From positions 1 through 64,000 of the forward strand of contig DAOUKG010000004.1 in the NCBI GenBank assembly GCA_034421575.1: a stretch of DNA of 64,000 nt, given 5' to 3'. Each line of letters opens with the position of its first letter. Within the stretch, counting starts at the first letter, position 1. Below the pieces are notes generated by a model. That model was not told where the DNA came from. It was given only the letters and a program-made list of their open reading frames with translations, and did no database searches. Of the stretch, positions 7,622-15,510 are shown in pieces. Source of the stretch: VXLM01 sp034421575. Its GTDB lineage: Bacteria > Chloroflexota > Dehalococcoidia > Lucifugimonadales > VXLM01. A program made the translations under genes and the position numbers.

Positions 7622-7783
7622 TCGCGCTCCTTCATCGATCGCGTCCACTGGCGCGACCCAAACGTTCATCACCCCATTCAACGGCGCCAGATACGAGATG
7701 CGCGACCCGTCATGGCTAAGCTTGACCGGCGCGCGCTCAGGATTCCCAAACAGCATCTTCCTCGGGATCAACTCCGGCTCTTG
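7622..7783 (-). pseudogene. Peptidase S9 (prolyl oligopeptidase family) N-terminal remnant
   Basis: About 54 residues on the minus strand read as the N-terminus of an S9 peptidase. Recognisable pieces are LIPRKMLFGNPERAPVKLS, DGSRISYLAP and NGVMNVWVAP. In intact S9C proteins this opens the beta-propeller. Here homology stops at 7622, where a composite repeat begins, so more than 90 percent of the gene is gone. A TTG at 7771 may be the old start. It is a relic, not a functional gene. Confidence 0.65.
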
Positions 7784-8065
7784 CCCTATATCCCAACTCC
7801 GTCATCAATCCAGTCCAGCGTGGCAGCCGCGCAGGAGCCACGTTACAGACCAAGGAATTGCTCAGGTGCTCTTAATCCAATTGTAAGTAACCGCCATAGC
7901 GGCAAAGAGTCTGGCCCGCACCCCGATTCGGGGCAGATATCCGGATACACATGAACAAAGGCTGATTGCATTTGTCCAATTCGGCAATCTTCCTACGGCA
8001 GGCCCCCTCTTCCCCATCGTGGTACTATCTTGAGACTACGCACCAACGCTTCAGGACTATTACGC
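7784..8065. other. Intergenic region before the ion channel gene
   Basis: No gene, tRNA or recognised repeat is visible. A TACTAT hexamer at 8023-8028 lies about 40 bp before the chosen ATG at 8066. It could be a -10 box, but no good -35 is present. Confidence 0.4.
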
Positions 8066-8884
8066 ATGGACAAGTTCACCTCATTGGCGCGTCGCTACAC
8101 CGAGGCCCCGGCCTTTGAAGCCGTCATTATCGCCATCATCATCATCAACGCCCTGCTCCTTGGACTCGATACCTTTCCAACGGTAGACCGGGACTTCGGC
8201 GACTGGATTCGCATCGCCTACCAAGTAGCTCTCGCGATCTTCATCATCGAGGCCCTCCTCAAGATGTCGGCGTCGAAACCCCTTGTCGCCGGGTACTTCC
8301 GCGACGGCTGGAACATCTTCGACTTCCTGATCATCGTATTCGCCCTGATCCCCGCGACAGGGAACCTGGCCATGATCGCCAGGCTCGCGCGCCTGCTCCG
8401 CGTTCTCCGTCTCATCTCGACGATCAAAGACCTGCGCCTCATAGTCGCCGCCCTCGTCCGCTCGATTCCCAGCGTCGGACACGTCATCATGCTAATGATC
8501 ATCATCATGTACATCTACGCCATAATCGGCTACCACCTCTTCAGCGAGCACGACCCCGAAAACTGGCGCAGCCTCGGAATCTCTCTCCTCACTCTCTTCA
8601 ACATCATCACGCTTGAGGGGTGGATCGAGGTCATGTCCAACGCCATGGAGCTACACTCCTTCTCGTGGATCTACTTCGTGAGCTTCGTGGTAATCGGCAC
8701 ATTCGTCGTGATCAACCTGTTCATCGCCATCATCATAAACAACCTCGATGAAGCGAAGTTGGAACGCCTCCGGGACCTTGAGCGACCGGTCTCAAGAGAG
8801 GAGCTTCTCCGCGAGATCAAGGCGACACAGGACGCTCTGAGTCGTCTCGAACAGCGCATGGAAGAAAACGATCGAGGACAATAG
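8066..8884 (+). CDS. Voltage-gated cation channel (BacNav/CavMr-like)
   Basis: A 272-residue six-helix channel subunit, the size of NaChBac-type homotetrameric channels. Segments in order are S1 (about 17-35), S2 (50-66), S3 (82-97), a voltage-sensing S4 with arginine every third position (ARLARLLRVLRL, 105-116), S5 (137-156), the pore, and S6 (203-226). The selectivity filter is T182-L-E-G-W186, where sodium channels have TLESW. A glycine at the fourth position occurs in the calcium-selective CavMr. The C-terminus (230-268) is a charged coiled coil, expected to tetramerise. I start at ATG 8066; the upstream TTG at 8030 lies too close to a possible -10 box. Confidence 0.88.
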   Translation: MDKFTSLARRYTEAPAFEAVIIAIIIINALLLGLDTFPTVDRDFGDWIRIAYQVALAIFIIEALLKMSASKPLVAGYFRDGWNIFDFLIIVFALIPATGNLAMIARLARLLRVLRLISTIKDLRLIVAALVRSIPSVGHVIMLMIIIMYIYAIIGYHLFSEHDPENWRSLGISLLTLFNIITLEGWIEVMSNAMELHSFSWIYFVSFVVIGTFVVINLFIAIIINNLDEAKLERLRDLERPVSREELLREIKATQDALSRLEQRMEENDRGQ

Positions 8885-9006
8885 CCTCGTCGGTTCGCGT
8901 TTGCTTGCCCCGCTAACTCTCATGGCGCTACCATTAATGTAGAACTGATACGCAGTCACAATTGCGCTTCAGATCTTCGATTCCAAGTAGCGATGGGAGA
9001 CTCCAG

Positions 9007-10359
9007 ATGACCTATAAAGCCGCATTGGCGGTTCTCGCAATATTCTTGCCCGTACTGCTGCTCGCCTGCTCCGATGACGGTTCAGGCATATCCCGCGCGG
9101 AAGTATCGGAAATCGTGCGCTCAGAGCTAGCCAACAATCCCGCTCCCGTAGACCAGAGCCAGTCTCGCGAATTGGTTGATCAGATCGTCGGAACGCCAAT
9201 GGCCGCACCTCGCAGGTCCGCACCGGACGACTACACCAAGTACCTTGTCAACCAGGCCATAGGCAGGTATGAGTCCGAGGGACTCGACGCGACCCTCGCC
9301 CACTACAATACCGAGGGCAGCATTGACGGCCAGTGGTACGTGTTCATCATGGACCAAAACGACACGATGCTGGCGCATGCCGCCAATCCCGACCTCGTGG
9401 GCCGTCCAGCCTCGGCCGCCATCGGCCCAAACGGCTATCCCGCCGGTTCCGCCGTCGCCGCGGTGGGCGACAAGGACGGGGAGTGGTTCTCCTACACCTA
9501 CCCTAACCCAGCCACGGGTGGTCTTGAGACGAAGCACTCCTGGATGGTCAGGCACGATGGGCTCCTCTTCGGCACGGGGTGGTATGAAAAGGGGCCTCGC
9601 AAGTCCGACGCACCCGCATATACGAAGTCCTTCGTCCAGCAGGCCATGAACCTCTACGATGCAGTGGGACTGGAGGATACCCTCGCCTACTACAACACAG
9701 ATGAGAGCTTGGACGGCCAGTGGTATGTGTTCATCTTTGATCCGAACGACGTACTCATCGCTCACGCCGCGAATCCCAGCCTTGTGAATTTGCCCGCTTC
9801 GGAAGTTATCGGACCCAACAACTATCCCACGGGCCGAGCAGTGGTGGCGTCTGCCGACGAGGACGGAGAATGGTTCTCCTACACCTTCCCCAACCCCGGC
9901 ACCGGAGGCGTTGAGACGAAGCACTCCTGGATCGTCCGCCACGACGGGCACGTGTTCGGATCAGGCTGGTATGAACGGGGACCGAGCAAGTCGGACGCCC
10001 CCGCCTACACCAAGTCCTTCGTCCAGCAATCCCTGGCTCTTTACGACACTCTCGGCCTCGACGCCGCCGTTGAGTTCTACGGCACCAGGGAGAGCGTGGA
10101 CGGCCAGTGGTACGTATTCATCGTCGACGGCGACGGCTACACCATTGCCCACCATAACCCCATGTTCCTGCGCCGTGATCCCAGTCTCCGCATCGATGCC
10201 ACCGGCCACTTCTACGGCGACGACCTCATGAGCGCCACCGAGACGGGCCGCTGGGTCGACTACGTCCTCATCAACCCCGAGACCGGAGACGACCGCCAGA
10301 AGCACACGTGGGCAGTCCTCCACGACGGCTACATTTTCGCGTCCGGTTGGTACGAATAG
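9007..10359 (+). CDS. Lipoprotein with three tandem Cache-like repeats
   Basis: A 450-residue secreted protein. The signal peptide ends in a lipobox LLLAC (Cys21), so it should be anchored outside the membrane. Three consecutive repeats of about 115 residues follow. Each contains YTK-F-V-Q-A...Y, then DGQWYVFI-D, then AHAANP, EWFSYT-NP-TG and KHSW-V-HDG--F-SGWYE. These are hallmarks of single Cache-type sensor domains. The third copy is most diverged (AHHNPMFLRR). No kinase, chemoreceptor or cyclase domain is attached, so it may be a binding or scavenging lipoprotein. The ATG at 9007 has a good ribosome-binding site (GGGAGA); the 8962 start would bury the signal. Confidence 0.8.
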   Translation: MTYKAALAVLAIFLPVLLLACSDDGSGISRAEVSEIVRSELANNPAPVDQSQSRELVDQIVGTPMAAPRRSAPDDYTKYLVNQAIGRYESEGLDATLAHYNTEGSIDGQWYVFIMDQNDTMLAHAANPDLVGRPASAAIGPNGYPAGSAVAAVGDKDGEWFSYTYPNPATGGLETKHSWMVRHDGLLFGTGWYEKGPRKSDAPAYTKSFVQQAMNLYDAVGLEDTLAYYNTDESLDGQWYVFIFDPNDVLIAHAANPSLVNLPASEVIGPNNYPTGRAVVASADEDGEWFSYTFPNPGTGGVETKHSWIVRHDGHVFGSGWYERGPSKSDAPAYTKSFVQQSLALYDTLGLDAAVEFYGTRESVDGQWYVFIVDGDGYTIAHHNPMFLRRDPSLRIDATGHFYGDDLMSATETGRWVDYVLINPETGDDRQKHTWAVLHDGYIFASGWYE

Positions 10360-10397
10360 CAGGACACAGGACCTGAGTCCTAGACCAAGCTAGTGTT

Positions 10398-10433
10398 GAG
10401 AGCGTCCCGCCATTGGTACGGCAGGACGCTCTC
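10398..10433 (+). terminator. Hairpin terminator after the Cache lipoprotein
   Basis: The arms GAGAGCGTCC and GGACGCTCTC with an inner CGCC/GGC stem form a strong hairpin 38 bp past the stop codon. No long T-tract follows, so it may work as a weak or factor-assisted terminator. Confidence 0.55.
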
Positions 10434-10578
10434 TTCGTGTATGGAAGCAACATTTGATGCGTCGGCGTCCGTTCTCTGAACGTCCAAGTACCCTCTCCCA
10501 TAGTCCTGAATCCCACACCTAATTCGGACGGGCAGCATGACGGACTGTCTCCGATGTCATGACGATGCACCTCGCCGG

Positions 10579-10632
10579 GATGGATTCCGGCCCCGTATCG
10601 GAGTACGGGGCAAGCTCTCCGCCGGAATGACG
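10579..10632. repeat. ATTCCGGC...GCCGGAATGACGG repeat with nested CCCCGTATC palindrome
   Basis: The outer inverted arms GGATTCCGGC/GCCGGAATGACGG enclose an inner palindrome CCCCGTATCGGAGTACGGGG. The same nested form occurs near 19796, 44819, 51074 and 52110. The simple form without the insert is scattered through most repeat-rich gaps of the window. Confidence 0.7.
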
Positions 10633-10700
10633 GAGGTGGGGGATTCTGGATAGTTCCATTTCGTTGACTTCCATTCGCACATGTTCTATTCTGGCCGTGT

Positions 10701-10789
10701 CGGGAGCCGGGGCAAACCGGGCTGAGAGGGTGACAGGACGTGTCACCGACCGCCAATACCTGATCTGGGTAATGCCAGCGAAGGGACTT
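10701..10789 (+). ncRNA. TPP riboswitch (THI element)
   Basis: Conserved THI-box parts are present in order: GGGAGCC at the 5' side, GCTGAGAGGGTGAC, a P3 region ending ACCGACCGCC, ACCTGATCTGGGTAATGCCA, then GCGAAGGGA. The element senses thiamine pyrophosphate and turns off downstream expression. It lies directly before thiG, with a terminator hairpin between, so transcriptional attenuation is the likely mechanism. Confidence 0.95.
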
Positions 10790-10814
10790 GGATTGAAGGA
10801 ATGAATCCAAGCCT

Positions 10815-10849
10815 CGGCCGCCGACACGAAGTCGCGCGGCCTTTTTGTT
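10815..10849 (+). terminator. Riboswitch-controlled intrinsic terminator
   Basis: The arms GGCCG-CCGAC and GTCG-CGCGGCC (10816-10842) form a GC-rich stem followed by TTTTTG. It stands between the TPP aptamer and the GGAGGAG ribosome-binding site of thiG, the expected place for an expression platform. Confidence 0.75.
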
Positions 10850-10865
10850 TTCTGGAGGAGTTGCC

Positions 10866-11660
10866 ATGGATGACCCGCTTGTCATAGCAGGTAAGGAGTT
10901 TGGTTCACGACTCATGGTAGGGACCGGACGCCATCGCACGATGGATGAGATGGTCGAGTCCATAGAGGCTTCGGGGGCGGAGATCATTACCGTCGCGATC
11001 AGGCGTCTCAATCTCGACAATCCCAATGAGAAGAGCATCCTCGACTACTTCGACTGGGACAAGTACACGATCCTCCCAAACACCGCAGCATGCCGCACCG
11101 CCGAAGAGGCAGTGTTCGTGGCCAAGCTCGCGCGTGAGCTGACAGGCTCGAACTGGGTAAAACTGGAGGTCATTCCCGACGCCAAGTGGCTCCTGCCCGA
11201 CCCGGTCGGGACCTACGAGGCGGCGAAGATACTTGTCGACGACGGCTTCGTAGTTCTGCCCTACATTCATGCCGACCCCGTCCTGGCGATGCGCCTGGAG
11301 GAGATTGGATGCGCGACGGTCATGCCCCTCGGTTCAGCAATTGGCTCGGGGCAAGGCATACTGACGCTCGAAGAGGTCAAGATCATCGTCGAGCAGGCCT
11401 CAGTCCCCGTGGTCGTGGACGCCGGACTGGGAGTTCCGTCGGAAGCCTCGCAGGCGATGGAGATCGGCGCGCAAGCCGTCCTCGTCAACACGGCGATCGC
11501 ACAGGCGAGTGATCCCGCAACCATGGGCGAGGCATTCAAGCTGGGAGTTCAAGCGGGTCGCAAAGCCTACCTGGCAGGACGAATCGAGCGCAAAGCGGAA
11601 GCGAAGGCGAGCAGCCCCACGACAGGAGTTGTCCAGGCGGCAGGCGCACGGAGCGGGTGA
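10866..11660 (+). CDS. thiG: Thiazole synthase
   Basis: A 264-residue TIM-barrel enzyme. It forms thiazole phosphate from deoxyxylulose 5-phosphate, dehydroglycine and ThiS-thiocarboxylate. Family blocks are KEFGSRLMVGTGRH, ILPNTAACRTAEEAV, NWVKLEVIPD (Schiff-base Lys), VMPLGSAIGSGQG and VVVDAGLGVPSEASQAMEIGA. Its start at ATG 10866 follows GGAGGAG; a frame beginning at 10845 would overlap the terminator. First gene of a TPP-riboswitch operon thiG-thiE-thiS. No thiF, thiH or thiO is adjacent, so sulphur activation and dehydroglycine supply must be encoded elsewhere. Confidence 0.95.
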   Translation: MDDPLVIAGKEFGSRLMVGTGRHRTMDEMVESIEASGAEIITVAIRRLNLDNPNEKSILDYFDWDKYTILPNTAACRTAEEAVFVAKLARELTGSNWVKLEVIPDAKWLLPDPVGTYEAAKILVDDGFVVLPYIHADPVLAMRLEEIGCATVMPLGSAIGSGQGILTLEEVKIIVEQASVPVVVDAGLGVPSEASQAMEIGAQAVLVNTAIAQASDPATMGEAFKLGVQAGRKAYLAGRIERKAEAKASSPTTGVVQAAGARSG

Positions 11661-11663
11661 TCG

Positions 11664-12299
11664 TTGCGACCCATTGAAGCTCCCGTTCTGTGCTTCGTCA
11701 CCGACCGAAAACGGTGTGGAGGACGGGACCTGGAGGAAGTGGTTGATTTGGCCGTCGAGCACGGCGTCGGAATGGTGCAGTTCCGAGAGAAAGACCTCTC
11801 CTCCAGCGACCTGCACGACCTTGGTAAACGCGTAAAGGAGGCAATCCAAGGTCGCGCCGCACTCATCGTTAACGGCAACGTGGATATAGCCGTCGCACTC
11901 AATGCGGACGGCGTTCACCTCCCCGAAAACGGAATTCCCGTTGGGGAAGCACGCCGAATGATCGGAGCGAACAAACTCATAGGCCGGTCCGTACACTCGG
12001 CTGCGGGGGCCGCCCAGGCGCAGTCGGACGGCGCGGACTACCTGATCGCAGGAACGATATTCTCCACCGCCAGCCACCCGAACCAACTCGCCCAGGGCGT
12101 TGGCTTCCTCCACACACTGCGCAGACACGTCAGCTTGCCCGTTCTCGCCATCGGAGGCGTGACGGCACAAAATATGGGCGATATCATGGCGACGGGAGCA
12201 TCCGGCGCAGCCGTGATCACAGCCATATCCGAGGCGAATGACCCCGGTCTCGCGGCGAGAGAACTGGTCGATAAGATGCTGGGAGCCTTAGCAACATGA
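11664..12299 (+). CDS. thiE: Thiamine-phosphate synthase
   Basis: A 211-residue enzyme that joins HMP pyrophosphate and thiazole phosphate to give thiamine monophosphate. Typical segments are VGMVQFREKDLSS, LIVNGNVDIAVALNADGVHLPE, IGRSVHSAAGAAQAQSDGADYLIAGTIFST and VLAIGGVTAQNM. It starts with TTG three bases after the thiG stop and ends overlapping thiS by ATGA, so translation is coupled. Its product feeds ThiL, encoded at 56969. Confidence 0.93.
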   Translation: MRPIEAPVLCFVTDRKRCGGRDLEEVVDLAVEHGVGMVQFREKDLSSSDLHDLGKRVKEAIQGRAALIVNGNVDIAVALNADGVHLPENGIPVGEARRMIGANKLIGRSVHSAAGAAQAQSDGADYLIAGTIFSTASHPNQLAQGVGFLHTLRRHVSLPVLAIGGVTAQNMGDIMATGASGAAVITAISEANDPGLAARELVDKMLGALAT

Positions 12300-12499
12300 T
12301 CAAGGTGACCATCAATGGCAAGGACCACGAGCTCCCAGAACGGATTCTCGTTTCGGAGTACGTGGCCACGTTGGGAGTGGAACCGAAGATGATCGCCATT
12401 GCCCATAACGGCGAGGTACTGCGTCGAGACGAATGGGCCGATGTCACCGTGTCGGAAGGAGACTCCCTCGAGGTCGTTCGCGCGGTCGGCGGCGGCTGA
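12296..12499 (+). CDS. thiS: Sulphur carrier protein ThiS
   Basis: A 67-residue ubiquitin-like carrier with the required C-terminal Gly-Gly (AVGGG). The terminal glycine is adenylated and thiocarboxylated, then donates sulphur to ThiG. It has the core IAIAHNGEVLRRDEWADVTVSEGDSLEVVRAV. The ATG overlaps the thiE stop as ATGA. It is last in the operon and converges on the lipoprotein gene on the other strand with only 3 bp between stops. Confidence 0.92.
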   Translation: MIKVTINGKDHELPERILVSEYVATLGVEPKMIAIAHNGEVLRRDEWADVTVSEGDSLEVVRAVGGG

Positions 12500-12502
12500 A
12501 GA

Positions 12503-15247
12503 TCACGGCGTCAGCAGTCCCACCGTCCGCAGAGTGGGCACCCCTTCGTCATTGGGATGAAGGCCTGACACGAGACGGTCCGATGCGACCGATACCATCC
12601 TGTTATAGAGCTGTGCCAGATCATCCGGGCCAACCTGCCCGTACATCCCACGGACCAGGGCAGCCGCCTCCTGAGGCGAGAGTTCCACGAGGTAGTTGTA
12701 CAGCTTCAGCGATCCCTCGGCGCTGAGTCTTCCATTCTGCTCAAGCTCATCGGCGATGGACTCCAGTTCCGGCACCGTTAGGAGGAATGCCCACTGCAAC
12801 AGGTAGCCCAGGGCGTGCTCGTCCTGCTCCGCCGTCCTGAACATGGTGAACGCCTGCTGTGCAATGAGCCGCTCGAATGCCTCCATGTTCGGATAGTTCA
12901 TCAGTCTCTCGCCGGTGAAGTCCTCGATGGTCAGCCAGAAAGCCCGCTGGAACTGCTGGGCCTGCGCTTCCAACAGCGCGAGGACCGATGGATCGAACGT
13001 CGCCGCCTCATGCTGATCGGGATTGATGAGGTCCTGTCGGAGGTGTCCAACCTCGTGCGCGAGCGTGTCAATGACAAGTGGAATCGGGCGCTCGCCATCA
13101 ATGACAGCCACAACCCTTCCCCTCTCCCTCGACGTGACTCCGACCGAGTACTCCTTCAGCCTTTCGTATCTCACATGAATGCCCGGCATCTGCTTGGCAT
13201 TGGCGGAGGCGAACTGATTGGCGAATGCCTCGTCGATCCAATTCTGGTAGTCCGTCCGATTCAGAATGTGGATATCCACTCGATCGTCGCGGAGACTCTC
13301 GCCGGTCATGAGGTAGTATCCGGCGTCGACCACTTCTATGATCCGCTCGGACTGGTCTTTCCCATTGGCTGATACGGCGATCTCTTGCGAGTCCATCAAC
13401 TCGCGGAGGCCGGACAACATGCTGGCAATTTGCTGCTCCGAATAAGACAAGGAGACGGGCTCCGGGGGAGGCTCCTCCAGCCACGTGAACGTGTGCTCGA
13501 AGACGTTGTCCTCCTCGTCCGCCTCTCGAACGGAGTTTCGCGAGTCGATGACAATCTTTACCGTGTGGTCTCCGGGAGTGATGTCGACTTCGCCGTCGAG
13601 CCCATCCCAATCGGAGATCACGATCGCGTTTTCCGGCACCCCCCGGAGCACCATGCTATTAACAAGCTTGTCGTCGAAGTGGATATCGACGGCGAACGGG
13701 ATGCGAGTCCCCACACTGCTCCCGTTCTTCACGGCCACCCGGAGCAGAACGTTCTCCCCAACGATCAGTGGTGGGTTGTGCGCGTCGTCGCCGCGGTGGA
13801 AGATGGAGATCGGGCCGTCCGAGTCGTATGCCCAGCCCGGTTGAAGGTTTGAGAGCGTCAGGGGTTCAGGCAGGGTCGTCGAAGGAAGATCTGTCGGCGC
13901 GGGCCTTGCTTGAATCTCTCCGGTTCCCCATGTGAAGACCTTCTCAAGCTCGTTGTTGGACTCGTCGGACTCCAATACGAGATTCGTCGGATCGACCACC
14001 ACCTTCAGGGTGTGTTCGCCGGGAGTGAGGGGCACAAACCTGCCGATTCCCGACCAGGTAACCCTGCTGGGCAATCCGCCGGCGATCATCCCGTTTTCAG
14101 TCCGCCAGGCTACGAGGACACCATCCAAGTATAGATCCACCCGAACGGGCCGGTCAATGCTCGACAACCCTCGGTTCTCAACGCCTGAGAATATGTAGGA
14201 AGGAAGGTCGACCGAAAGCTGCCAGTCATGGGTGTCGGTGGAGTATGGGCTGGCTACAATGGCGTCCGACATCCCCCTAGGCTGGGAAACGGCCAAATCG
14301 GGAAGTCGTGTGACCGGTCTCTCAGGCGCGGCAACTGGTTCACCGGCCTCCCAAACGACCTCGACCTCGTAGATGTTGTCCGCCTCATTCGTCTCGGTTA
14401 TGAGATTGGTGGGATCGACCACGAGCTTGATGACGTGGACTCCGGGAGTCAGGACGATGGTCGCGCCCAGGTCCGGCCAATCGACCAGAGCGACAATCTC
14501 CTCGGCCGCCAGAGAAATGCCCGTCCAGCGATTAACCACCACGTCGTCGAAATAGAGGTCCACGAAGTACGTACCGACGACAGTCTCATCGCCCGTGTTG
14601 CCCAAACCCCAGCTAACGAACGTCTCGTCGTCCACCCTCTGTACCGTGCTGGACATCTTACCCGCCGCGTCCGTAACGATGAGCGAACCATCCCATCCCT
14701 GAGGTCTGGCCGGGACAAGGTTGGCTCCGCGACCGGCCGTCTGGACGGAATCCTGCGTTGGCACGGGTATGGGCGATGGCTCCGGAGTAGGAGTCGGTGA
14801 CGGGGTATTCGTAGGGCTGGGAGCGGGAGTCGGCGTCGAAGTGGCGGTTGGCGCCGGAGTGTTCGTCGGCGTCGGCGTATGCGTGGCGGTGGGAGTCGGT
14901 GTGCTCGTTGGAACAGGCGTGGGTGTTGGCGTCGGCGTGTTCGTCGGTACGGGGGTGAGAGTCGGCGTCGGAATCGGGGTATTGGTGGGCGAAGGAGACG
15001 GCGTGTCTGGTGGCGTCGCCGTAACAGGGACAGGGGTTGCCGTGGGAGACAGGAGGGGCTGTGTCCTATCCTCTTCCGGAACAGCTTGGACCAGTGGGGT
15101 CGATTCCGAGCCGGAGGATTCCGCAGGCTCGTCACTCGATATCCAGCAGCCGGTCGAAAGCGCGGCAAGAATTACAGATGCACCCAACCACACGATTGGA
15201 ATTCGAAAACGCGCAAGCGCTGATTTTGTCCATTTGCCCAATAGCAA
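12503..15247 (-). CDS. CARDB-repeat lipoprotein with C-terminal HExxH metallopeptidase-like domain
   Basis: A 914-residue secreted protein with a signal and lipobox LSTGC (Cys34). Residues about 60-165 are a low-complexity Thr-Pro stalk (TPTPTP type). Three CARDB-like adhesion domains follow (about 185-310, 320-445, 460-595), each with VDLYFDD-type strands, a G-HV-KLVVDPTNL-type strand and E-DN. The C-terminal 300 residues carry HEVGH (731-735) in LAHEVGHLRQD, a zinc-protease signature. The extended design suggests a surface-displayed protease. It starts with TTG; a second in-frame TTG two codons later fits the AAAGG ribosome-binding site better. The substrate is unknown. Confidence 0.75.
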   Translation of the reverse strand: MLLGKWTKSALARFRIPIVWLGASVILAALSTGCWISSDEPAESSGSESTPLVQAVPEEDRTQPLLSPTATPVPVTATPPDTPSPSPTNTPIPTPTLTPVPTNTPTPTPTPVPTSTPTPTATHTPTPTNTPAPTATSTPTPAPSPTNTPSPTPTPEPSPIPVPTQDSVQTAGRGANLVPARPQGWDGSLIVTDAAGKMSSTVQRVDDETFVSWGLGNTGDETVVGTYFVDLYFDDVVVNRWTGISLAAEEIVALVDWPDLGATIVLTPGVHVIKLVVDPTNLITETNEADNIYEVEVVWEAGEPVAAPERPVTRLPDLAVSQPRGMSDAIVASPYSTDTHDWQLSVDLPSYIFSGVENRGLSSIDRPVRVDLYLDGVLVAWRTENGMIAGGLPSRVTWSGIGRFVPLTPGEHTLKVVVDPTNLVLESDESNNELEKVFTWGTGEIQARPAPTDLPSTTLPEPLTLSNLQPGWAYDSDGPISIFHRGDDAHNPPLIVGENVLLRVAVKNGSSVGTRIPFAVDIHFDDKLVNSMVLRGVPENAIVISDWDGLDGEVDITPGDHTVKIVIDSRNSVREADEEDNVFEHTFTWLEEPPPEPVSLSYSEQQIASMLSGLRELMDSQEIAVSANGKDQSERIIEVVDAGYYLMTGESLRDDRVDIHILNRTDYQNWIDEAFANQFASANAKQMPGIHVRYERLKEYSVGVTSRERGRVVAVIDGERPIPLVIDTLAHEVGHLRQDLINPDQHEAATFDPSVLALLEAQAQQFQRAFWLTIEDFTGERLMNYPNMEAFERLIAQQAFTMFRTAEQDEHALGYLLQWAFLLTVPELESIADELEQNGRLSAEGSLKLYNYLVELSPQEAAALVRGMYGQVGPDDLAQLYNRMVSVASDRLVSGLHPNDEGVPTLRTVGLLTP

Positions 15248-15510
15248 ACTACCTTTCCCTGCTACTTGGTCCCTTGCTCAATAAAACGAACCTCGCATAG
15301 GCAAGGTTACCACTCGGATACACCCAAAATGTGCTGCCTAACCGCGAACTCAATCGCACCGTCCTGTGGAACCTGACTATCCCCACAGCCGCAGATGACC
15401 TGTACGCGGCGCCTATCTACATTGACCCTATAGGAAGCGCCGTGATAGTATCGGGCTATACTAAACAGTCCGCCGACGCATAGCCGCGTTCGGCGCCGGA
15501 GGTCGATTCC

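Noticed and set aside
7544..7771. 75-codon minus-strand gene
   Set aside because: Its first 50 codons are a peptidase S9 fragment and the rest is repeat sequence; annotated as a remnant instead.
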